NCBI GenBank assembly: GCA_964599235.1 | Contig: CAZRDX010000007.1 | Span: forward strand, 248,001-312,000 | Length of the DNA: 64,000 bases | Source of the DNA: DRPN01 sp964599235 | Lineage (GTDB): Bacteria > Bacteroidota > Bacteroidia > Bacteroidales > VadinHA17 | Reading direction: 5' to 3' | Shown: in pieces, positions 24,440 through 33,062 of the stretch | Layout: every line of letters starts with the position of its first letter | How positions within the stretch are numbered: the stretch's first letter is position 1 | Translations under genes and position numbers: made by a program | Notes under the pieces: model-generated | The model's input: only the letters and a program-made list of their open reading frames with translations | Databases searched by the model: none | What the model was told of the DNA's origin: nothing

Positions 24440-25246
24440 ATGGAGCCTACCTACGGGATCGTCAGCATGAGTGTCGTGCCGGTGCGTGCCGAACCTTCGC
24501 ACCGTGCGGAGATGGTGACCGAGCTGATCTTCGGCGACACCTTCCTCATTCTTGAGAAGGTTCTCCACTGGTACCGTGTAAAAGGGTGGTGGGATGGTTA
24601 TGAAGGCTGGCTGGACGAGCCATATGTCACGTTTCTGGATGAGGAGCGTTACCATCGTCTTGAGAAGGACCCGCTTTATATTCTGGAGAACCGTACCCTC
24701 GCCGTGGCTGCGGGGAACGAAGCGGAGACCCTTTGGATCCCCGAGGGGGCACGTATCCCGGAATGGGACGAACGGCAGCACACATGCCATACCGGTGAAC
24801 AGATGTTCACCCTGCCCGGCACGGAGATCAAACCATGGAAAGAGCGCGGTCGTGATGAGGTGGTGCGTTATGCCATGCGTTTTCTGGGTGTTCCTTATCT
24901 GTGGGGGGGCACCACCTCGTGCGGTTTTGACTGTTCGGGGTTCGTGCAGACCGTTTTCCGGGTCTGTGGTTACCGTCTGCCTCGTGATGCCTCCCAGCAG
25001 GCCGTCCTCGGCAAGGACGTGGCTTTCCCCGAAGAGGCCCGGCCCGGCGATCTCGCTTTTTTCGGCGACGATCCGAACAAGATCACCCATGTGGGGATCA
25101 TCCTTGAAGGAGGACGCATCCTTCACGAATCGGGGGATGTCCATATCGACAAACTGGACCAGGAAGGTATCTTCAGTCCGGAAAAAGGCATCTACACACA
25201 CAAGCTGAGGATCATCAAAGACCCGTTCGATGGCCGCAACCGCTGA
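24440..25246 (+). CDS. NlpC/P60 family C40 peptidase with SH3 domain
   Basis: This 268-residue cysteine peptidase has an SH3b-like N-terminal domain (about 1-65, VPVRAEPS then GWWDGYEGWLD) and a C-terminal NlpC/P60 domain (about 135-260). The triad is readable: C165 in CGFDCSGF, H217 in KITHVGI and H229 in RILHES. No signal peptide is present. YkfC-type relatives with this build cut gamma-D-glutamyl-diamino acid bonds in cytoplasmic wall-peptide recycling, so recycling is the favoured role (inference). It overlaps the next small gene by 17 nt. Confidence 0.9.
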   Translation: MEPTYGIVSMSVVPVRAEPSHRAEMVTELIFGDTFLILEKVLHWYRVKGWWDGYEGWLDEPYVTFLDEERYHRLEKDPLYILENRTLAVAAGNEAETLWIPEGARIPEWDERQHTCHTGEQMFTLPGTEIKPWKERGRDEVVRYAMRFLGVPYLWGGTTSCGFDCSGFVQTVFRVCGYRLPRDASQQAVLGKDVAFPEEARPGDLAFFGDDPNKITHVGIILEGGRILHESGDVHIDKLDQEGIFSPEKGIYTHKLRIIKDPFDGRNR

Positions 25247-25421
25247 CACACTCTCTGACACGCTGACCCTGAGCGAGCTGAAAGGGATCTTTGATTCCTT
25301 CTCGTACATCTTCCTGTTCATCGGGCTTCTCATCGTGGTATATCTGTTCATGCGCATGCAGCAGCGGCGGCGGCGCAGCAGGTTGTATGAACGGAGAAGA
25401 CAAAGGAGACTGTTGCGATGA
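25230..25421 (+). CDS. Small single-pass membrane protein, coupled gene
   Basis: This 63-residue ORF has a hydrophobic helix (about 24-42, SYIFLFIGLLIVVYLFMRM) followed by a strongly basic tail of Arg-rich residues. It begins inside the end of the NlpC/P60 gene (17-nt overlap), and its TGA overlaps the next ATG as ATGA (25418-25421). This tight packing argues that it is translated. The positive-inside rule predicts an outside N-terminus and a cytoplasmic basic tail. The family was not recognised and no function is proposed. Confidence 0.65.
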   Translation: MAATADTLSDTLTLSELKGIFDSFSYIFLFIGLLIVVYLFMRMQQRRRRSRLYERRRQRRLLR

Positions 25422-25849
25422 GTTACACGTATCGATATCCGCGTCCGATGGTTACGGCGGATGCGCTGGTGCTGTGCAGCCGTGAGGGGGAATGGTATAT
25501 TCTTCTGGTGCAGCGTGCCCACGAGCCTTTCCGGGGCATGTGGGCGCTGCCGGGAGGATTCATGGAGATGGACGAGCGACTGGAGGAGACCGCCCGTCGT
25601 GAGCTCGAAGAGGAGACGGGGCTGCAGGCCGGAAGGATGGAGTTCGCCGGACTCTTCGACCGGCCCGACCGTGACCCGCGCGGCAGGACCATCACGGCCG
25701 TCTACGTCACCACGCTGAAAGAGTGCTCCTCTCCCACCGCCGGCGACGATGCCTCCACGGCACAATGGTTCCCCCTACACGATCTCCCGCCCCTGGCCTT
25801 CGACCATGAGGAGATCATCAGGACGGTCCTGACCACCGTCAGCGAATAA
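25418..25849 (+). CDS. Nudix hydrolase
   Basis: This 143-residue Nudix protein hydrolyses a nucleoside diphosphate linked to another group. The Nudix box occupies residues 46-68 and keeps the Gly, Glu, REL and EExG pattern (ARRELEEETGL at its end). The LFDRPDRDPRGRTITAVY segment resembles ADP-ribose pyrophosphatase and NrtR-type Nudix proteins, but there is no winged-helix domain. It is translationally coupled to the small membrane protein, and its stop lies 22 bp from the convergent cysN. Confidence 0.88.
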   Translation: MSYTYRYPRPMVTADALVLCSREGEWYILLVQRAHEPFRGMWALPGGFMEMDERLEETARRELEEETGLQAGRMEFAGLFDRPDRDPRGRTITAVYVTTLKECSSPTAGDDASTAQWFPLHDLPPLAFDHEEIIRTVLTTVSE

Positions 25850-25871
25850 AACCTGATAACTTCGGAAAGGA

Positions 25872-27143
25872 TCACACGATCATCCCGGCACCCACGGTGT
25901 TGTTGGTAGCCTCGTCGATGAGGATAAGACTGCCCGTAACCCGATTGGTACGGTAGGGATCGTAGTACAGCGGTTTGGTGGTGCGCAGCTTTACCCTGGC
26001 GATCTCATTGAGCCCTACCGACTTGTCACCATGGATCTTGTCCAGGGTGTTGATATCCACCTTGTACTCCACATCCTCTACGAGGCAACGCAGGTCGTTG
26101 GTGGTATGTTTAAGATAATATCTTCCGCCGAGGCGCATGGGGGTTTCGTTGAGCCAGCAGAGCATGATCTCGATCTCGTCGCTCACCTGAGGAGCTTTGT
26201 TCTCTCCCACGATCATGTCGCCGCGGCTGATGTCGATATCATCTTCGAGGGTCATGAGCACCGACATGGGAGCAAAAGCCTTGTCAAGCTTTTTGTCCAT
26301 CATCTCGATGGTTTTGATGCGGGTGGTGAGGCCGGAAGGCAGGACCGTGACCTGGTCGCCGGGTTTGAAGACGCCGCTGGCGATACGGCCGGCATAGCCC
26401 CGGAAATCGTGGTATTCGTCGCTGTGCGGCCGGATGACGTACTGCACCGGGAAACGCATGATGGTATGGTTCCAGTCGCTGCTGATGTGAATGGTCTCGA
26501 GCAGGTACATCAGCGTAGGTCCCTCGTACCAGGGCATGTTCTCCGACCGTCTGACGACGTTGTCGCCGTACTTGGCACTGATGGGCACGAAGCGTACATC
26601 CTTGATCTCCAGCTTGCCGGCCAGCTTGCGGAACTGGGCCTTGATGTCCTCGAAGACCTTCTCCTCGAAGTTGACCAGGTCCATCTTGTTGACGGTCACG
26701 ATAAGATGGGGGATCTGCAGAAGGGAAGCGATGTAGGAATGGCGGATGGTCTGTTCGAGCACACCGTGCCGTGCATCGACGAGGATGACAGCCACGTTGG
26801 CGGTGGAAGCGCCGGTGACCATGTTACGCGTATACTGAACATGGCCCGGGGTATCGGCGATGATGAACTTCCGCTTGGGGGTGGCAAAATAGCGGTAGGC
26901 CACATCGATGGTGATGCCCTGTTCTCTTTCGGCACGAAGGCCGTCGGTGAGGAGAGCCAGGTTGACCTCGTCGCTGCCGGCCCGTTCACTGGCCCTTTCG
27001 ATGGCCTCCAGCTGATCTTCGAAGATGGCCTTGCTGTCGTACAGAAGACGACCGATCAGGGTGCTTTTGCCATCGTCCACGCTGCCGGCCGTAGTGAAAC
27101 GGAGCAGCTCCATATTGAGATATCCTTCGATCAGGTCCGACAT
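25872..27143 (-). CDS. cysN: Sulfate adenylyltransferase subunit 1 (GTPase)
   Basis: This 423-residue GTPase subunit of ATP sulfurylase drives sulfate plus ATP to APS by GTP hydrolysis. The GTPase motifs are GSVDDGKST (20-28), DTPGH (97-101) and NKMD (152-155), followed by the elongation-factor-like beta-barrel domains. There is no fused APS kinase (CysC) domain. It lies 84 bp downstream of cysD, and the gap is filled mostly by heptanucleotide repeats. No cysC, cysH or sulfite reductase gene is in the window, so whether APS is used for assimilation or sulfation is unknown. Confidence 0.95.
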   Translation of the reverse strand: MSDLIEGYLNMELLRFTTAGSVDDGKSTLIGRLLYDSKAIFEDQLEAIERASERAGSDEVNLALLTDGLRAEREQGITIDVAYRYFATPKRKFIIADTPGHVQYTRNMVTGASTANVAVILVDARHGVLEQTIRHSYIASLLQIPHLIVTVNKMDLVNFEEKVFEDIKAQFRKLAGKLEIKDVRFVPISAKYGDNVVRRSENMPWYEGPTLMYLLETIHISSDWNHTIMRFPVQYVIRPHSDEYHDFRGYAGRIASGVFKPGDQVTVLPSGLTTRIKTIEMMDKKLDKAFAPMSVLMTLEDDIDISRGDMIVGENKAPQVSDEIEIMLCWLNETPMRLGGRYYLKHTTNDLRCLVEDVEYKVDINTLDKIHGDKSVGLNEIARVKLRTTKPLYYDPYRTNRVTGSLILIDEATNNTVGAGMIV

Positions 27144-27171
27144 GAGTTATGAGTTGTGAGTATCGAGTTAA
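27144..27171. repeat. Heptanucleotide array B, GAGTTAT type
   Basis: Four 7-nt units on the plus strand, GAGTTAT, GAGTTGT, GAGTATC and GAGTTAA, start at the base next to the cysN start codon. Confidence 0.85.
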
Positions 27172-27192
27172 AATTTCAGTTCTGTATTCTTC

Positions 27193-27227
27193 AACTTTCG
27201 AGCTTCAAGCTTCAAACTTAGAGCTTC
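27193..27227. repeat. Heptanucleotide array C, RARCTTC type
   Basis: Five 7-nt units, AACTTTC, GAGCTTC, AAGCTTC, AAACTTA and GAGCTTC, end at the base next to the cysD stop codon. Arrays B and C together cover 63 of the 84 bp between cysD and cysN. Confidence 0.85.
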
Positions 27228-28133
27228 CTAAAAGTATCCTTCTTTTTTTCTGTCCTCCATGGATGTTTCGGAGCGTTTGTCGTCGGCGCGTGCGCCCCGT
27301 TCGGTGGTGCGGGTGGCAGCCACCTCTTTGATGATGTCCAGGACGCTGTTGGCCTCGGAGAGGGTAAGGCCGGTGTTGGTGATGTCGCCGATGGTACGGC
27401 AACGGACCCTTTTTCTCACGGGCACCTCCCCTTCTTTAAGCTCCATGAAGGGGGCGGTGGCCAGCCATACGCCGTCGCGCAGGAAGACCTCCCGTTCGTG
27501 GGTGAAGTAAAGGCTGGGGATCTCGATGTTCTCCATGTAGATGTATTGCCAGACATCCATCTCGGTCCAGTTGCTCAAGGGGAAGACGCGGAAATGTTCC
27601 CCCATTTTTTTCCTTCCGTTGAAGAGGTTCCACAGTTCGGGGCGCTGGTTCTTGGGGTCCCATTGTCCGAAGATGTCGCGGTGGGAGAAGAAGCGTTCTT
27701 TGGCGCGAGCTTTTTCTTCGTCGCGTCGTCCTCCGCCCATAGCTGCATCGAATTTGAACTCTTCGATGGCGTCGAGGAGGGTAACGGTCTGGAGCACGTT
27801 GCGGCTGGCGCCGGGGCCGGTCTCCTCGACCACCTTGCCGGCATCGATGGTGTCCTGCACATAACGGACGATGCACCTGGCTCCCGTCTTCTCCATGAGC
27901 CGGTCGCGGAACTCTAGGGTCTCGGGGAAGTTATGCCCCGTATCGATATGGAGGAGCGGGAAAGGAACCTTGGCCGGCCAGAAAGCCTTGCGCGCCAGGT
28001 GGAACATCACGATCGAATCCTTCCCGCCCGAAAAGAGCAGTACGGGACGCTCGAACTGGGCTGCCACCTCACGAATGACATAGATGGATTCAGCCTCCAG
28101 CTCCTGAAGATGGTTCAGATGGTATCCGTCCAT
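27228..28133 (-). CDS. cysD: Sulfate adenylyltransferase subunit 2
   Basis: This 301-residue catalytic subunit of the heterodimeric ATP sulfurylase makes APS from ATP and sulfate. The PP-loop reads LLFSGGKDSIVM (SGGKDS 35-40). The C-terminal half includes GGRRDEEKARAKER and QRPELWNLFNG, as in E. coli CysD (302 residues). The start at 28133 (MDGYHLNHLQELEAES) was chosen on this length. The next gene upstream on the same strand is a SusCD-locus lipoprotein 132 bp away, with a promoter-like sequence in the gap. Confidence 0.95.
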   Translation of the reverse strand: MDGYHLNHLQELEAESIYVIREVAAQFERPVLLFSGGKDSIVMFHLARKAFWPAKVPFPLLHIDTGHNFPETLEFRDRLMEKTGARCIVRYVQDTIDAGKVVEETGPGASRNVLQTVTLLDAIEEFKFDAAMGGGRRDEEKARAKERFFSHRDIFGQWDPKNQRPELWNLFNGRKKMGEHFRVFPLSNWTEMDVWQYIYMENIEIPSLYFTHEREVFLRDGVWLATAPFMELKEGEVPVRKRVRCRTIGDITNTGLTLSEANSVLDIIKEVAATRTTERGARADDKRSETSMEDRKKEGYF

Positions 28134-28157
28134 TGAGAACAGCGTTGGTTTGAGGTG

Positions 28158-28165
28158 CAAAATTA
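28158..28165 (-). promoter_or_regulatory. Putative -7 box of a cysDN promoter
   Basis: The minus strand reads TAATTTTG, a full match to TAnnTTTG, 24 nt before the cysD ATG. TTTTTC lies 17 nt upstream of it. This suggests cysDN can be transcribed apart from the SusCD module. Confidence 0.45.
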
Positions 28166-28265
28166 ACCCAAAATCCGCAATAGAAAAATTCCGGGGGATC
28201 CGGGAGGGCATATCTCCCGAACCCGCAAAGGAAAGGCAGGATGAAACAGCAACCACATACTCAGG

Positions 28266-29123
28266 TCACGGATTCTCCTTCTGCAGGCGTACCGTACAGA
28301 TCCTGTTGGGTTTGGAGAAGTCGGTCGACCAGTAGAGCTCGTAGTGGATGACCAGGGAGTCGTCGCAGCCGCACCAGTATCCTTCGCCGCCGGTCCAGTA
28401 ATGATGTTGGCCGGGGAGGGTCATTCCCTGGTAATCGTTCTCAATGAGGATCTTTCCGCGCACCAGGTTGACATACAGCAGGACATCCCCTTCGTTGCCC
28501 CGGTCTTCGACGAAACGTTCTCCCCAGGCATCGAACACCTGTTTGAGGAAAGGAGGTTCATACACACCTCCCGAGTCGTTGGGTTGCCGTACCGCCTTGA
28601 CACGCAGCACCTGGCCACGGTGAAGGGTATCGACCTCAATGGTGAGGGTCAGGGAGGTGTCGCTGTCGCCGGTCTCCTCGCCTTTCCATGTGCCGGCAAA
28701 GTCGTCCAGGCTCCAGGGGCAGAACTTTTTGAGGGTGATGAAGAGCGTATCGGGTTCGGATTCATGTCCCGTGGAGGAGGTCTCAATGCACATCAGCATG
28801 GCGGAGGTATCGACCGAGGCCTGATGCCACAGGACCATCACCCGGTTGGGGTAATTGGTATCGGGGACGGTGATGTCGGCGGGCCAGCCTTCGGCCCAGA
28901 ACCTGTATTTCGAGCCAGCCCGATAGGCCACCTTGTATTCCAGAGGCTCCAGTCCCGAGGCCGTCACCTCCAGAGGCCCCCGGAAATCCAGCACCACTGG
29001 GATGATGTCCTTGGGCTTTTCGTCCTTATTGTCTTTTTTACATCCCGGCTGGAACAAAAGAAACGCCGTCATCAGCAAGAGCGTCCCTGCCAACCTCGCC
29101 TTCATCATCTTTCTTTTCATCAT
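28266..29123 (-). CDS. SusCD-locus lipoprotein 2 (PKD-like domain)
   Basis: This protein of about 285 residues has a lipoprotein signal ending LLFQPGC, so it is probably an outer-membrane lipoprotein. An Ig/PKD-like domain (about 40-140) runs from VVLDFRGPLEVTASG to the FCPWSLDDFAGTWKG junction. A second domain follows and ends with repeated aromatic and Cys residues (YWTGGEGYWCGCDD). It is a clear paralogue of the protein at 33063-33905: both share LDF-GP-EV-ASGL, W-Q-SVDTSA, FCPWS-DDF-GTWKG-ETGDS and SKPNR. Role and ligand are unknown; cell-surface binding is inferred. The first of several Met codons was used as start. Confidence 0.7.
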   Translation of the reverse strand: MMKRKMMKARLAGTLLLMTAFLLFQPGCKKDNKDEKPKDIIPVVLDFRGPLEVTASGLEPLEYKVAYRAGSKYRFWAEGWPADITVPDTNYPNRVMVLWHQASVDTSAMLMCIETSSTGHESEPDTLFITLKKFCPWSLDDFAGTWKGEETGDSDTSLTLTIEVDTLHRGQVLRVKAVRQPNDSGGVYEPPFLKQVFDAWGERFVEDRGNEGDVLLYVNLVRGKILIENDYQGMTLPGQHHYWTGGEGYWCGCDDSLVIHYELYWSTDFSKPNRICTVRLQKENP

Positions 29124-29225
29124 AATTACTCCCAGATCTTCAAACCATCAACATGGCAAAATGCATACCAGGATGCAAATATCGCAAATAAATCCCAATC
29201 CATCCCGAGAGGGAAGACCAGGGGG

Positions 29226-31289
29226 TCATTTTCTCAGGATCACCTTGATCACTATGGCAGTCCGGCCGCCACGATCCACCACCGAAAGCAGATAAACACC
29301 CGGTTCAAAACCCGCAAGGTTCAACACGAGAGATCTTTCTTTCACGTTTTCTTTTCGCATCAACACCCTTCCCGCAAGGTCATGGAGCAGGATGGTCACG
29401 GGGGCATCATCTTCTCTCTCGAGACGGAAGATCCCGCTCCCCGGGTTGGGGTAGAGACGTAGATACAACGGTGTCAAAGAGGGGGTTGTGGTCATTTCGT
29501 CCCCGGTGGAGAAAGTCGCCGAGGCAGCCTGAACAGGGTTTCCGGAATAATCCTCGAGCACTTCAGGAAGCACGACGACGTAGGTGGCATTCTCTTCCAG
29601 GGAATCGGCCGGGAAAAGACGAATGACGGTCTTGTCGGTGGTAACGGTGGCATTGTAGGGCACGGGTTCGCCCGTATCCTGCCGGATGAAGTCAAAGAGT
29701 GTATCCACGTTGAGGTAGTTCAGTTCATCTCCCTGGCGCAGTCGTACCGGCTCGGAGAAGGTGACCGTCACGACAGCATCGCGTGGCACGCGGGTCGTAT
29801 CAGGCACGATGATCACCTGCGGGGGATCGTAGTCCTCTTTCCTGCCCGTGAGAAAGACCTGCCGTGCCAGATAAAGATGCGGATATTCGGCCTGAAGGGT
29901 AAGCACATCCGTAAGATAACCTGTCGTAGCCCCGGAAGGATAGAAAACCACCTGGATATCCCGGTCCCCATGGGGGGGCAAATCGACCGGAAAACGATCT
30001 TTCACCCGGAAATATCCAGTGCGCGTCGTCCAACCCGTAAGACGGAAGGTACTGTCCGTATTGTTATGAAGAGTAAGGAGGTAAATACTTTCCGTATAGC
30101 CGTCCCACATGCCGAAACGGACCGTATCGCGTCGCGGCACAAACACCTTATGGATCCAGTTGGTCTTTTTCAGGTCCCAGGTTGCACTGGGGTAGGGGTA
30201 GTTCATTTCCAGGGCCACCTCACCATTGGGAAAGAACTCCGTAAAAAGAGGGTACATCTCTCCCCATGTAGCCAACAGGTTCCCTCCCGGCAGGGGCTCC
30301 ACCGATCCCACATGATGCACGAAAACGGGAGGATCATGCCATATGCGCCTCACCAGATAAGCTTTTTTCTCCTGTTCATCCAGACGGTACTCCACGATAC
30401 TGGAACGGGGAGGTACATGGCGGTTGCCATTGTCAAAAAAGAGAAGGTTCCCGTTGGGAAGTTTCTTGATGGAATGCTGGTGATTGAAACCTAAAGTGTC
30501 GTTGACAAAGACGAAATCGTTGTTTTTCCCTCCCAGATGCCACAGGATCTCACCGGTACGTCGATCCACCTTGGTGATCTCATCCAGATGCCGGCATGAA
30601 ACCAAAAAGGAGGTATCCGAATCAAATACGACCGAATTGGGATGGATATAATCGACTTTAGCCGATGTGATGTCGATGTAGGAGGTGTCACAATCCAGGT
30701 AATGGTAATGGTCACGTGAACGCCAGGTATAGAGCAGGCGATGCGCTGCATCGAATTCCTGGAGCACGAAATCATAGACCACAGCCTCAGGATCACCACC
30801 GTACGGGGTCATGTCGACCTTGTGATAGTCGCTGCCCATGAGAAGGTAATGTCCCTGCTCATCCATCTCGAAAACCCGGAGGCTCAACGGATAGTCCCCC
30901 TCAAGATGGAAGGTGTCCCTTTTCATGAGCATCGTATCGATGTAATAGAAATTCTCCGGCACCGTATCATCGCAGAGGTACAATTTACCGTCAAAGACCA
31001 TGATGTTACTCCCCTGGCCGGGGATGATCCTGAAATACAGAGGTGTTCCCTCATTGTCGTACAGCATGATCTTGTTCGGTACCGAAGAGGTATCGAAAAA
31101 ATGCTTGAGGGTGCTGGTCAAGAAACAGCCGGGCTCAGGGCCGTTGGAGCGGAGGACCTCAATATCGGGAAAATACTTTGAGAAATCGCTCTCCTGGGCT
31201 TTCGCGGGGGGGAAGAGGGTCAGAAAAGCGAGAAACGCCCCCCACAGGATCTTTTGCATGTATCTCATGGCGGTATGATATTGGGTCAT
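29226..31289 (-). CDS. Arylsulfotransferase-like secreted protein 2 with T9SS sorting domain
   Basis: This 687-residue protein starts at 31289, where its ATG overlaps the upstream stop as ATGA; the signal peptide follows (ending PPAKAQ). The beta-propeller region (about 35-400) has ASST-type motifs: DYIHPNSV, TGEILWHLGGKNN, HQHSIKKLPNGN and VHHVGSVEPLPGGN. Then come a beta-sandwich region, an SbsA-like Ig domain (about 510-610, RDAVVTVTFSEPV) and a T9SS type A sorting domain starting LRLYPNPGSG and ending VIKVILRK. ASST enzymes move sulfate between phenols without PAPS. Whether this protein is catalytic is untested. It is the paralogue of the preceding gene. Confidence 0.75.
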   Translation of the reverse strand: MTQYHTAMRYMQKILWGAFLAFLTLFPPAKAQESDFSKYFPDIEVLRSNGPEPGCFLTSTLKHFFDTSSVPNKIMLYDNEGTPLYFRIIPGQGSNIMVFDGKLYLCDDTVPENFYYIDTMLMKRDTFHLEGDYPLSLRVFEMDEQGHYLLMGSDYHKVDMTPYGGDPEAVVYDFVLQEFDAAHRLLYTWRSRDHYHYLDCDTSYIDITSAKVDYIHPNSVVFDSDTSFLVSCRHLDEITKVDRRTGEILWHLGGKNNDFVFVNDTLGFNHQHSIKKLPNGNLLFFDNGNRHVPPRSSIVEYRLDEQEKKAYLVRRIWHDPPVFVHHVGSVEPLPGGNLLATWGEMYPLFTEFFPNGEVALEMNYPYPSATWDLKKTNWIHKVFVPRRDTVRFGMWDGYTESIYLLTLHNNTDSTFRLTGWTTRTGYFRVKDRFPVDLPPHGDRDIQVVFYPSGATTGYLTDVLTLQAEYPHLYLARQVFLTGRKEDYDPPQVIIVPDTTRVPRDAVVTVTFSEPVRLRQGDELNYLNVDTLFDFIRQDTGEPVPYNATVTTDKTVIRLFPADSLEENATYVVVLPEVLEDYSGNPVQAASATFSTGDEMTTTPSLTPLYLRLYPNPGSGIFRLEREDDAPVTILLHDLAGRVLMRKENVKERSLVLNLAGFEPGVYLLSVVDRGGRTAIVIKVILRK

Positions 31290-32992
31290 CTTCTGATCAG
31301 TTTGACGGTATGAACTGTTCCGTCCCGGAGGCGGAAAGTTACGAAATAGATCCCTGACGGCCATTCTTCTGTAGCGATGAAGCTGTTCTCGGAGGGTTCC
31401 TTTTGGATGTGGATGATCCTGCCGGCCGCATCAAGCACTTTCATCCACAGCACATTCGCACACTCATGCACGAGGAAACCGTTCGTGACCGGGTTAGGGG
31501 AGATCCGGGGAAGATCAGGGGTATGTGTTGTATGCTCTATTGCGGCAGGTGACGGTTCGCCTTCCAGGCGGAGGGGGGCGAGGAACCACTCCTGGCCCGT
31601 GGTCGTATCCCTATTCCTGGTAGCCAGCAGAAGGAGAGCCTCCTGACGGTCAACCTTTCCCCCGGCATAACCTATCCTGAACTCCAGTGAATCTTCCGGT
31701 GCCAGCGTATCCTGCGGCACACGCGAGACCAAAAAAGCAGTGCTTCCTGACACGAATGCATCCTCGGCAACAAGATCGCGTCCGGTCCTGTTGATGAGAC
31801 AGATCTCTTGCCAGAGGGTATCTTCCGGGAGAACCATGTCAAAGCGGAGGGTATCGTCCCTGAAGAACAACCAGTCGGGTCTTTCAGGGGCAAAGGAGAC
31901 CCGATAGCTCCACAGCATCTCTTCCGGCAGGGATCTCACTTCCATGGTCATCCTTCCCGTAGTATCGTGTACGGAGAGGATGATTCCTTCGTCGTTCTTT
32001 CCCCATCCTACCAGCAAGCGGTCATCCGGCATGATCTCCACATTCCCCATGACGGGAACGAACAGTCCTCCGGGGTAGGTAAAGTTTTTCAGATTCACCG
32101 CTTTTTTTTGTTCCTCTGCCAGGTGATAGCACCGGACATAGGATGTTTTTCTTGTGATCAGGCCGTTATCGAACAGCCACAGGGTTCCCCGGGCACGGGC
32201 TATGGCCGAATGGAGGGCACGGAAATCAAGACCATCCCCTGTGAACTCGTTGTTCTTCCCTCCCATTCTCCAGATGATCTCGCCGGTGGCGGCGTCGATC
32301 TTGGTAACCTCGCTGAGGTTGCGGGAGGTGAGCAGATAGTTTCCGTCGGGGGCCAGATCGAAATGGTTGGCATGAACATAATCGATGACGGAAGCCCGCA
32401 GATCGACCAAGGCCGTATCGGCATCGTTAATGCTGAGATGATCGCTGCTGTTCCATTCGAACAGGCTGTTCCCTTGCCGGTCAGCCACCCACAAGACCGC
32501 ATCCACGACCGTAGCATTCCTGTCACCTCCTTCGACCCACAGGCTCATATCCACCTTCCGCAGGGCATAGCCCAGCATCATCACCCGCCCGTCGGGCAGG
32601 ATACGGAGGCTGTGAAAGTCGGTGCTCACTCCGGGCATGGAAAGGGTGTCATGTGGTCGGAGAAGGCTGTCAAGACACAGAAAGGCCTGAGCCTGAACAT
32701 CAAAATAGGTATATTCTCCGTGAAGCTGGTATTGGAATGTTCGTGCTCCTCCGTCGATATGACGGTAGTAACGTGGCCGTCCGTATTCATCGAGGATGAC
32801 GAGCCACCCGTCGGTAGAGAAAAGGTAGGAGCCGGGAGGCTGAGGGTCCAGCACGACGGTTGAGAACCGGGGAAAAAGCAGGCTGTCCGACCCGGCATAA
32901 AGCTCCTGACCCAAAACGAGAGACAAAAAGAGTGCGGCCAAGTATCCCCTCCGGAGGGAAAAGCGGAACGTATGCGGATCTTTCATCCTCAT
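31286..32992 (-). CDS. Arylsulfotransferase-like secreted protein 1 with T9SS sorting domain
   Basis: This 568-residue exported protein has a signal peptide after MRMKDPHTFRF (hydrophobic LAALFLSLVLGQELYAG). The beta-propeller carries DYVHANHFDLAPDGN, TGEIIWRMGGKNN, RALHSAIARARG and GNVEIMPDDRLLVGWG, as in PF14269-type arylsulfotransferases. The end is a T9SS type A domain (ISPNPVTNGF to VKLIRR). It lacks the Ig domain of its downstream paralogue, and the VHHVG of the paralogue is VPVMG here, so the two may differ in activity. It starts just after a strong hairpin that ends the lipoprotein 1 gene. The start could be the Met at 32992 or 32986. Confidence 0.75.
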   Translation of the reverse strand: MRMKDPHTFRFSLRRGYLAALFLSLVLGQELYAGSDSLLFPRFSTVVLDPQPPGSYLFSTDGWLVILDEYGRPRYYRHIDGGARTFQYQLHGEYTYFDVQAQAFLCLDSLLRPHDTLSMPGVSTDFHSLRILPDGRVMMLGYALRKVDMSLWVEGGDRNATVVDAVLWVADRQGNSLFEWNSSDHLSINDADTALVDLRASVIDYVHANHFDLAPDGNYLLTSRNLSEVTKIDAATGEIIWRMGGKNNEFTGDGLDFRALHSAIARARGTLWLFDNGLITRKTSYVRCYHLAEEQKKAVNLKNFTYPGGLFVPVMGNVEIMPDDRLLVGWGKNDEGIILSVHDTTGRMTMEVRSLPEEMLWSYRVSFAPERPDWLFFRDDTLRFDMVLPEDTLWQEICLINRTGRDLVAEDAFVSGSTAFLVSRVPQDTLAPEDSLEFRIGYAGGKVDRQEALLLLATRNRDTTTGQEWFLAPLRLEGEPSPAAIEHTTHTPDLPRISPNPVTNGFLVHECANVLWMKVLDAAGRIIHIQKEPSENSFIATEEWPSGIYFVTFRLRDGTVHTVKLIRR

Positions 32993-33012
32993 GACACAAA
33001 GTAACAAAAAAT

Positions 33013-33041
33013 AAAAAGGAGCAGCTCCGCTGCTCCTTTTT
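33013..33041. terminator. Strong hairpin inside the SusCD locus
   Basis: A perfect 13-bp stem (33013-33025 with 33029-33041), AAAAAGGAGCAGC and its complement, closes a 3-nt loop and has T-rich ends on both strands. It lies 21 bp after the stop of lipoprotein 1 and about 20 bp before the arylsulfotransferase-like gene, so it should end or reduce transcription between them. Confidence 0.85.
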
Positions 33042-33062
33042 ATCGTTAAATCGAATGGTCTG

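Noticed and set aside
28199..28221. Inverted repeat between lipoprotein 2 and cysD as a terminator
   Set aside because: The 8-bp stem (28199-28206 with 28214-28221) has no T run directly after it on the minus strand, so termination is doubtful.
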